Assembly (NCBI GenBank): GCA_012728535.1
Contig: JAAYEX010000196.1
Location: 1-5,777, forward strand
DNA: 5,777 nt
Direction: 5' to 3'
Source of the DNA: Clostridiaceae bacterium
GTDB lineage: Bacteria > Bacillota > Clostridia > Saccharofermentanales > DTU023
Position numbers and translations under genes: made by a program. This document shows positions 1 to 4,221 of the stretch, in pieces; positions within the stretch are counted from its first letter, which is position 1; each line of letters starts with the position of its first letter. Below the pieces are notes generated by a model that worked only from the letters and a program-made list of their open reading frames with translations, was not told the origin of the DNA and did no database searches.

Positions 1-381
1 ATGTAGATTTATGTCTTCCATGGGGATAATCTGAGCATAGCCACCACCTGCAGCACCGCCCTTTATTCCGAATACAGGTCCCATAGAAGGCTCACGAGTT
101 GCGCACATGCTTCTTTTTTCAAGCCTGCTCAAGGCATCTGCCAGCCCTATTGTAACCGTTGTCTTACCCTCGCCGGCAGGGGTTGGGGTAATGGCAGTTG
201 TTAGTATCAATTTCCCTCTTCGGGGAGGTTTGTCATTTTTTAGACTTTGCAGGTCTACCTTTGCTTTGTACTTTCCGTAATGAATCAGATTATCATCATC
301 AAGACCAATTTTTTCAGCAATCTCTGAAATAGGACGTATCTCAGTTTCCTGAGCGATTTGAATATCGGTTTTAAAAGACAT
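1..381 (-). CDS. fhs: Formate--tetrahydrofolate ligase, N-terminal 127 residues (runs off the left edge)
   Basis: The enzyme joins formate to tetrahydrofolate using ATP, giving 10-formyl-THF in the cytoplasm. In acetogens it is a step of the methyl branch of the Wood-Ljungdahl pathway; in other anaerobes it supplies or drains one-carbon units. The visible part begins MSFKTDIQIAQE and carries the family's P-loop-like TPAGEGKTT (about residues 67-75), then REPSMGPVFGIKGGAAGGGY (97-116) and the conserved PMEDINLH ending at residue 127. Full-length members are about 555 residues, so roughly three quarters lies outside the window. The ATG at 379-381 is preceded on the minus strand by AGAAAGGGG, a strong ribosome binding site, and by a TATAAT box at 423-428. 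The Crp/Fnr regulator gene lies 87 bp upstream on the same strand. Identity is certain from the motifs; an acetogenic role is only a possibility. Confidence 0.96.
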   Translation of the reverse strand, partial: MSFKTDIQIAQETEIRPISEIAEKIGLDDDNLIHYGKYKAKVDLQSLKNDKPPRRGKLILTTAITPTPAGEGKTTVTIGLADALSRLEKRSMCATREPSMGPVFGIKGGAAGGGYAQIIPMEDINLH

Positions 382-422
382 ATAGACCCCTTTCTAAAAA
401 AGCACTATTTAATATTACAGGT

Positions 423-451
423 ATTATACAGTAACAACTATTTTTAAGGGA
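423..451 (-). promoter_or_regulatory. Candidate fhs promoter with a perfect -10 but no -35
   Basis: On the minus strand a perfect TATAAT sits at 428-423, about 40 bp before the fhs ATG. At the proper spacing the upstream hexamer is TCCCTT or CCCTTA, unlike TTGACA. A good -10 without a -35 is typical of activator-dependent promoters, and a Crp/Fnr-type gene lies immediately upstream. The half-site TAACAA (plus strand, 432-437) is inside the promoter and also occurs upstream of the regulator gene. The box itself is seen; activation is inference. Confidence 0.45.
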
Positions 452-468
452 GTTTTTACGGATGTCTG

Positions 469-1212
469 TCAGTAGGTTTTGGAATCTGTGTCAACCAAGC
501 CTCTTTCAAGTCCTTCAACATCGGTAAGCCAAATCACCCGGCCGCTGACTTTGACTAAACCGTCTTTTTCCATACTGATAAGTTCGCGGGAAAAAGAGGG
601 ACGAGGCATCGCCAACAGCCTGGAAACGACTTCTTTGGACACTGGCAATTCAACCGCATGAGTTGAGACAACCTGAGATGAAGTGTCCAATGTTTCACCT
701 TCATTTTCCAACTGATCATAAAGCAGATTTAAGAGGAAGGTTGAAATCTTTTGACGCAAACTCTTCTGAGACAGGAGATTTATTCTCCTCTCATGCAAAC
801 GAATGGTGTCTGATAATATTTGCAAATAATTGTGGAGCAGTTTGGGGCTGCGGGAGATAAGGTTAAGAAGATTATCTCTGGACACTAGAACTACTCTGCA
901 AGTAGAAACTGCTTCCATCGTCGTATCAAAATATTTTCTTGAACCAAAAATATATCGCACTCCGAATACATCTAGCGGCCCCAACAAATCCAAAGTTACA
1001 AATTCTCCATTACTGGAGTACTTCTGCATTGCCACCTGCCCATCTACAATCACATAAACTCCGGGACAAACATCACCTTCATTTATAATAATTTCACCCT
1101 TCCAGAAAGTGCGAATATTTGAGCTCTCGCAATAATCATGATAAAGCTCATGGGTCAAACCCCGAAAAAGTTGGGTACTACCAAGTACTTCACATATTTT
1201 TTTCATTTTCAC
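469..1212 (-). CDS. Crp/Fnr-family transcriptional regulator
   Basis: A DNA-binding regulator of 247 residues, close to the usual family length. Residues about 15-115 form the cyclic-nucleotide-binding-type beta barrel (FWKGEIIINEGDVCPGVYVI, then GPLDVFG near 78-84). Residues about 120-155 form the long dimerisation helix, and about 182-232 the winged helix-turn-helix, with recognition-helix text MPRPSFSRELISMEKDGLV. The phosphate-binding arm of cAMP-dependent CRP (an Arg-Ala-Ser/Thr pattern) is not recognisable; the equivalent stretch reads SRKYFDTTMEA. Its four cysteines (7, 28, 49, 105) are scattered, so an FNR-type Fe-S cluster is unlikely. The effector is unknown. The GTG at 1212 or the ATG at 1206 could be the start. 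GAGGTG lies just before the ATG with only 3 nt spacing, while the GTG has no clear site, and an in-frame stop lies a few codons upstream. It lies upstream of fhs on the same strand and may control it or itself. Confidence 0.93.
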   Translation of the reverse strand: MKMKKICEVLGSTQLFRGLTHELYHDYCESSNIRTFWKGEIIINEGDVCPGVYVIVDGQVAMQKYSSNGEFVTLDLLGPLDVFGVRYIFGSRKYFDTTMEAVSTCRVVLVSRDNLLNLISRSPKLLHNYLQILSDTIRLHERRINLLSQKSLRQKISTFLLNLLYDQLENEGETLDTSSQVVSTHAVELPVSKEVVSRLLAMPRPSFSRELISMEKDGLVKVSGRVIWLTDVEGLERGLVDTDSKTY

Positions 1213-1269
1213 CTCAGCAGATTGTCTTTATCAGGTTAGAGTGCGTCTATAAAAATATGATCATTTACT

Positions 1270-1297
1270 AGCATAACAAATGTTACAGATAATGCAA
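1270..1297 (-). promoter_or_regulatory. Candidate promoter and operator of the Crp/Fnr gene
   Basis: Reading leftward, TTGCAT (1297-1292) and TATGCT (1275-1270) are 16 bp apart, about 60 bp before the start codon. Both hexamers are only moderate matches. Between and overlapping them lies the inverted repeat TAACA-AA-TGTTA (1274-1285). A dyad between -35 and -10 would suit a repressor, possibly the Crp/Fnr protein acting on its own gene. The spacing and the dyad are seen; the function is inferred. The rest of 1213-1371 is A+T-rich with no further gene visible. Confidence 0.3.
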
Positions 1298-1371
1298 AGA
1301 TTAAATTTTAAAACGGCACATAGCTTCAAAATATTTTCGCTGAAAGAAATAAAATATTTTTGAAGGCGAAC

Positions 1372-1401
1372 TTGCCTTAAAACTCTTCTGAAGGCTATAA
1401 T
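1372..1401 (+). promoter_or_regulatory. Promoter of tRNA-Leu
   Basis: The -35 TTGCCT (1372-1377) and a perfect -10 TATAAT (1396-1401) are separated by 18 bp. The predicted transcription start falls about 1408, directly before the tRNA 5' end at 1410, so the transcript would need almost no 5' leader removed. Confidence 0.8.
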
Positions 1402-1409
1402 GCTGACAC

Positions 1410-1492
1410 GCGGACATGGTGGAATTGGCAGACACGCTGGATTTAGGTTCCAGTGCGAAAGCATGCAGGTTCGACTCCTGTTGTCCGCACCA
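1410..1492 (+). tRNA. tRNA-Leu (anticodon UAG), CCA encoded
   Basis: A class II tRNA of 83 nt including CCA. The acceptor stem GCGGACA (1410-1416) pairs fully with TGTCCGC (1482-1488), followed by discriminator A and encoded CCA (1490-1492). The anticodon stem CTGGA/TCCAG encloses the loop TTTAGGT, giving anticodon UAG at 1444-1446, which reads CUA and other CUN leucine codons. A long variable arm (TGC-GAAA-GCA) and a T loop TTCGACT support the leucine class and an intact gene. It has its own promoter and terminator and so is a monocistronic unit. tRNA genes are common integration sites, but no duplicate of its 3' end was seen in the window. Confidence 0.97.
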
Positions 1493-1500
1493 ATTCTTTG

Positions 1501-1530
1501 AAGGTCCGCTCCAAGAGGGCGGACCTTTTT
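1501..1530 (+). terminator. Intrinsic terminator of tRNA-Leu
   Basis: An 11-bp stem AAGGTCCGCTC / GGGCGGACCTT (one G-T pair) with loop CAAGA, followed by a run of five T. It begins 8 bp after the tRNA CCA end and is a textbook rho-independent terminator. It should isolate the downstream ATPase gene from tRNA transcription. Confidence 0.92.
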
Positions 1531-1572
1531 GTCTCTCTATTTCTATGATGGCCGGTATCTAGAATTCACATT

Positions 1573-1664
1573 TCTCTGAATATGAAAATATCAAATCCCT
1601 GAATGGGATTGCCACAAATCTCTGAATGATATTGCGTTATTTCTCTGCATGCGATAAGCTTTCG
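1573..1664 (+). repeat. Four imperfect direct repeats with an exact 23-bp period
   Basis: The core TCTCTGAAT recurs at 1573, 1596 (TCCCTGAAT), 1619 and 1642 (TCTCTGCAT), each exactly 23 bp after the last. Each core is preceded by an AAA or ATT triplet. Copies 2 and 3 also share ATTGC about 12-15 bp after the core start. The array ends about 40 bp before the start of the ATPase gene. A 23-bp period is roughly two helical turns, so a protein bound at each unit would sit on a similar face of the DNA. This suggests an operator or iteron-like array. No spacer-repeat organisation of the CRISPR type is present, and no convincing promoter could be picked out within it. The repeat and period are seen; the role is inferred. 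Confidence 0.8.
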
Positions 1665-1665
1665 G

Positions 1666-1678
1666 GGAGAGAGTCTCC
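1666..1678 (+). promoter_or_regulatory. Small hairpin in the leader of the ATPase gene
   Basis: GGAGA-GAG-TCTCC is a perfect 5-bp inverted repeat with a 3-nt loop, directly after the 23-bp repeats and about 27 nt before the ATG. There is no T-tract, so it is not a terminator. It could tune translation or be a protein-binding dyad. It is small enough to be chance. Confidence 0.3.
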
Positions 1679-1704
1679 AGTGGCGATGGAAGGCAGGGAG
1701 TCAA

Positions 1705-2964
1705 ATGTATTATCGACCGCGAGTGGTAGATAGCATTTTGGAGGACAGATTAGATTCCAAGGGTGCTGTGCTTATCGAAGGGGCAAAATGGTGTGGCAAG
1801 ACGACAACGGCTTCCCAAATTGCGCGAAGCCGTATCCACATGCAGGATCCAGCTATGAAACAGCAAAATTTGCGAATGGCGGAACTGCACCCTCAATTGT
1901 TGCTCGAAGGAAATACGCCAAGACTTATTGATGAATGGCAGTTAGCACCCCAACTTTGGGATGCTGTCCGTTTTGAAGTGGATAGGCGTGGAGCCTTTGG
2001 GCAGTTTATTTTGACAGGCTCTTCAACGCCTGTAGAATCAGAGCTTATTTCACATAGTGGAACGGGACGCATTGCCAGACTATTGATGCGCCCAATGAGT
2101 TTATATGAATCCGATGAATCCAATGGAAAGATATCGTTGAAGTCCTTGTTTGAGAGCGAAGAGATCGCTTGCACAAGCGATAGAACCATTCTAGACTATG
2201 CTTTTTTTATTTGCCGTGGGGGATGGCCCTTGTCGTTGGGGCAAAAGGAATCGGTCGCATTAAGGCAAGCCATTGATTATGTTGACTCAATAGTGGAATC
2301 GGATATTTCCCTGGGGGAGGGGATTCCTAGAGACCCTACCCGGATGCGTGCTTTCATGCGCTCTTATGCCAGGCACGTGTCGACAAGGGCAAAGACGACT
2401 ACAATTCAAAATGATATCTTGGCGAGTTTGTCCACAATGGATATCAATACCCTAGACCGTTATCTGAACGACTTAAGACGAATTTTCGTGGTGGAAGAAA
2501 TGGAAGCCTGGAATCCCAAGCTTCGTTCGAAAACGGCTGTACGAACTTCTGTAACCCGGCATTTCGTTGATCCTTCGATTGCGGCCGCATCTTTGAGAGT
2601 CGGTCCACAAGACCTGCTCTCTGATTTAAAAACCATGGGATTGTATTTCGAGTCGCTTGTTATCCGTGACCTTCGTGTGTATACAGCTCTTATGGAAGGT
2701 AATATTTACCATTACCGAGATGCATCAGGCTTGGAAAGTGATGCAGTCATTCATCTTCACGATGGACGCTACGCTCTTGTCGAGGTAAAAATGGCCGACT
2801 CGGAATCAGATTTAGCAGCTCAAAATTTGCTGAAACTAAAAAACCGAATCGATATAGATCAAATGAAAGAACCTTCATTCATGGCAATCATTACGGCAGG
2901 GGAATATGGCTACCGAAGGCATGACGGTATATACGTTGTCCCCCTGGCCTGCCTTGGGCCTTAA
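1705..2964 (+). CDS. AAA+ ATPase with C-terminal DUF4143 (PD-(D/E)xK-like) domain
   Basis: A cytoplasmic ATPase of 419 residues, usual for the AAA_14/DUF4143 family. The N-terminal AAA part has Walker A GAKWCGKT (26-33), Walker B-like PRLIDEWQL (72-80) and the sensor-like FILTGSST (101-108). A middle helical region (about 185-265) probably includes a winged-helix linker. The C-terminal DUF4143 domain has YFESLVIRDL (314-323), YRD (337-339), ESDAVI (344-349) and LVEVKM (358-363). The D346 and E360-x-K362 pattern matches the restriction-endonuclease-like fold of this family, although nuclease activity is generally unproven. The ATG is preceded by AGGCAGGGAG. The gene stands alone, behind the tRNA-Leu terminator and a 23-bp repeat array, and converges on a membrane-protein gene. 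Family members are patchily distributed, often multicopy, and of unknown cellular role. Family assignment is secure; function is not known. Confidence 0.93.
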   Translation: MYYRPRVVDSILEDRLDSKGAVLIEGAKWCGKTTTASQIARSRIHMQDPAMKQQNLRMAELHPQLLLEGNTPRLIDEWQLAPQLWDAVRFEVDRRGAFGQFILTGSSTPVESELISHSGTGRIARLLMRPMSLYESDESNGKISLKSLFESEEIACTSDRTILDYAFFICRGGWPLSLGQKESVALRQAIDYVDSIVESDISLGEGIPRDPTRMRAFMRSYARHVSTRAKTTTIQNDILASLSTMDINTLDRYLNDLRRIFVVEEMEAWNPKLRSKTAVRTSVTRHFVDPSIAAASLRVGPQDLLSDLKTMGLYFESLVIRDLRVYTALMEGNIYHYRDASGLESDAVIHLHDGRYALVEVKMADSESDLAAQNLLKLKNRIDIDQMKEPSFMAIITAGEYGYRRHDGIYVVPLACLGP

Positions 2965-3034
2965 CCAATACAAAGCGACGAAATGCTGAAGAGAGAAATG
3001 ATAGCGAAGGGGTATGTATTGCATCAGGAGAGAC

Positions 3035-3424
3035 CTAAGCTTTATTCACCTTGTATTTTGTCACATAAAGCGCAATGGTTAATAAAATTAATGTAAGTAA
3101 AGTGTAGTCGTATCTAGTTCCTTGCATGAAATGCCCGGGCCTAAGCAATATGATAGTGCCGCAAAAGAAGACTGTAATAGAAAGTGTAAAATCAGCCAGA
3201 ATAGAAACAACTAGAAAAATCGTAGATTTTTCTTTACTTTTCTTATCCTTGACTTGTTGAACGATGGCCAGAATCTGAGCAACTAAAGCAAATACAAAAA
3301 AAATAATCAGCTGCTCCAAACTGAGGGTTTTTGCAGGTGGAAGATAATACATTATTACTAATACAACAATGGCTAGAATCACTACAGCAATTCTAGCGTT
3401 ATGCAAGCTAAGATATTTCTTCAC
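3035..3424 (-). CDS. Small four-helix membrane protein, function unknown
   Basis: I do not recognise this 129-residue protein. It is strongly hydrophobic, with probable membrane helices at about 11-28, 37-56, 67-94 and 106-122. A basic loop (VKDKKSKEKS, 58-67) and the basic C-terminus (KYKVNKA) are likely cytoplasmic. There is no signal-peptidase site or catalytic motif. The start is GTG (3424), supported by GGAG 8 nt upstream; no in-frame ATG lies nearby. It follows another small membrane-protein gene by 77 bp on the same strand and probably shares its transcript. It converges with the ATPase gene, with only 70 bp between the stops and no clear terminator there. The GTG start and lack of recognisable homology leave some doubt, but the helix pattern supports a real protein. 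Confidence 0.72.
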   Translation of the reverse strand: MKKYLSLHNARIAVVILAIVVLVIMYYLPPAKTLSLEQLIIFFVFALVAQILAIVQQVKDKKSKEKSTIFLVVSILADFTLSITVFFCGTIILLRPGHFMQGTRYDYTLLTLILLTIALYVTKYKVNKA

Positions 3425-3501
3425 TTTTCCATCTCCATGAATATCGGTTTTGTCGGAGTAGGTTTATTATGGGTGAATCTGTTTACTATGACGCTGATAA
3501 T

Positions 3502-3780
3502 TTAGCTGCCTGCACCAAAAACTACGATTGGCTCTATATAGTAAAACATTGATAGTGTTACTACTGATCCGAAGTATAGACTAATTAAATCGGACAATTT
3601 GTACTCAGTACGTTTACTTGAGAGAAAACCTGAAGTATAGTTTACAACAAATCCGAATAGCAATATAGCTGACAATTCTATCACCCCTCGTTTGGTAAAC
3701 AGCATTACAAAAGAATAGCCGAGAGATCCTATTATCAAAAAAACTATCATTATTATTTTTTTATTAGCTATCTCTTTCAT
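3502..3780 (-). CDS. Small three-helix membrane protein, function unknown
   Basis: A 92-residue hydrophobic protein starting MKEIANKKIIMIVF. Probable membrane helices lie at about 8-28, 33-53 and 63-86. The loop SSKRTEYK (54-61) is basic and likely cytoplasmic. I do not recognise the family. A longer reading starts with TTG at 3807 and adds nine residues. I prefer the ATG at 3778-3780 because AGGAG lies 8 nt upstream of it, inside the longer version. Its general layout resembles the next gene downstream (3035-3424): a basic N-terminus, then hydrophobic helices split by a basic loop. The two may be functionally linked or distant relatives, but I see no clear residue-level match. Confidence 0.75.
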   Translation of the reverse strand: MKEIANKKIIMIVFLIIGSLGYSFVMLFTKRGVIELSAILLFGFVVNYTSGFLSSKRTEYKLSDLISLYFGSVVTLSMFYYIEPIVVFGAGS

Positions 3781-3854
3781 TTTATTTTCTCCTAACCCAT
3801 GTTCCAACAGCTACTACTTAGGAGCATCTTGAATGGAACAATCACCCTATTAAC

Positions 3855-3883
3855 AACATAGCACGCAAAACAATGGAAAACAA
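3855..3883 (-). promoter_or_regulatory. Candidate promoter for the two small membrane-protein genes
   Basis: Reading leftward, TTGTTT (3883-3878) and TATGTT (3860-3855) are 17 bp apart. The -10 is preceded by TGC, making an extended -10 element. It lies about 75 bp upstream of the ATG at 3780. Spacing is ideal but the hexamers are moderate matches in A+T-rich DNA. Confidence 0.35.
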
Positions 3884-3923
3884 ACTGAAAATATATGCAT
3901 ATTGCACATAGCTGCGGCAATTG

Positions 3924-3934
3924 GTGCCAGGCAC
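3924..3934. repeat. Perfect odd palindrome GTGCCAGGCAC (REP-like)
   Basis: An 11-bp perfect palindrome (five pairs around a central A) in the gap between the small membrane-protein genes and the feo terminator. It is G+C-rich within A+T-rich surroundings. Elements with a GTGCC-A-GGCAC core recur in intergenic regions of many Firmicutes, in my recollection; whether this one is repeated genome-wide cannot be seen here. The rest of 3808-3957 shows no gene. Confidence 0.45.
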
Positions 3935-3959
3935 GATTTGATGCAGATGTTATTTCTTA

Positions 3960-3991
3960 CATAAAGAAACAGCTCCGGAGATCCGGAGCTG
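3960..3991 (-). terminator. Intrinsic terminator of the feo operon
   Basis: A perfect 9-bp stem CAGCTCCGG / CCGGAGCTG with a 4-nt loop (3970-3991). Read leftward it is followed by TTTCTTTAT (3969-3961), a U-rich tail in the right direction for the feoB transcript. It lies 35 bp after the stop of the small Cys-rich gene. There is no T-run on the other side, so it is mainly a leftward terminator. Confidence 0.85.
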
Positions 3992-4025
3992 TAACAATTT
4001 AAGATCTTTGGTCTATGGCATTATG

Positions 4026-4196
4026 TCAGCGGTCGTGGCAGGCGTTTGCTGAGGGACAGCCACCACACTTTCCACCGCAGGGGGATTTCCCCTTTTTCTT
4101 ATCCCTGACCATCCCGATAATGACCAGTGATACAATCACTATAAGTACAGCACTGACTATGATCGTTCCGATATTTGCAGCAATCCATGATAGCAT
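4026..4196 (-). CDS. FeoB-associated Cys-rich membrane protein (56 aa)
   Basis: A 56-residue protein beginning MLSWIAANIGTIIVSAVL. One membrane helix (about residues 5-30) is followed by a basic stretch RDKKKGK and a cysteine cluster CGGKCGGCPSANAC (Cys 40, 44, 47, 53; spacing C-x3-C-x2-C-x5-C), ending CHDR. The positive residues after the helix suggest the cysteine tail is cytoplasmic. This matches the small family found directly downstream of feoB in Firmicutes and some other anaerobes (Pfam PF12669, once misnamed virus attachment protein p12). The role is unproven; the cysteines probably bind iron or another metal near the FeoB exit. The ATG lies 25 bp after the feoB stop, with AAGGAAG as ribosome binding site, so the two are surely cotranscribed. 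The feo terminator follows. Confidence 0.92.
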   Translation of the reverse strand: MLSWIAANIGTIIVSAVLIVIVSLVIIGMVRDKKKGKSPCGGKCGGCPSANACHDR

Positions 4197-4221
4197 TTCA
4201 GCTTCTTCCTTTCGTATTCAA

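Noticed and set aside
469..1212. The regulator as an oxygen-sensing FNR
   Set aside because: It has four cysteines, but they are scattered at 7, 28, 49 and 105 instead of the clustered N-terminal pattern plus one distal cysteine.
1261..1464. A 67-codon minus-strand frame across the tRNA-Leu region
   Set aside because: It runs antisense through the tRNA and its promoter, has no ribosome binding site, and its residue make-up is not protein-like.
1573..1664. The 23-bp repeats as a CRISPR array
   Set aside because: Units are only partly conserved, there are no separate unique spacers between long identical repeats, and no cas gene is present.
1893..2189. A 98-codon minus-strand frame inside the ATPase gene
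   Set aside because: It is antisense to the Walker B and sensor region of a clearly real gene and shows no domain of its own.
3781..3807. TTG at 3807 as start of the three-helix membrane protein
   Set aside because: It has no clear ribosome binding site, whereas the ATG at 3780 has AGGAG 8 nt upstream.
3893..3902. ATATGCATAT palindrome
   Set aside because: A ten-base A+T-rich palindrome in A+T-rich DNA is expected by chance, and it has no clear position relative to a promoter.
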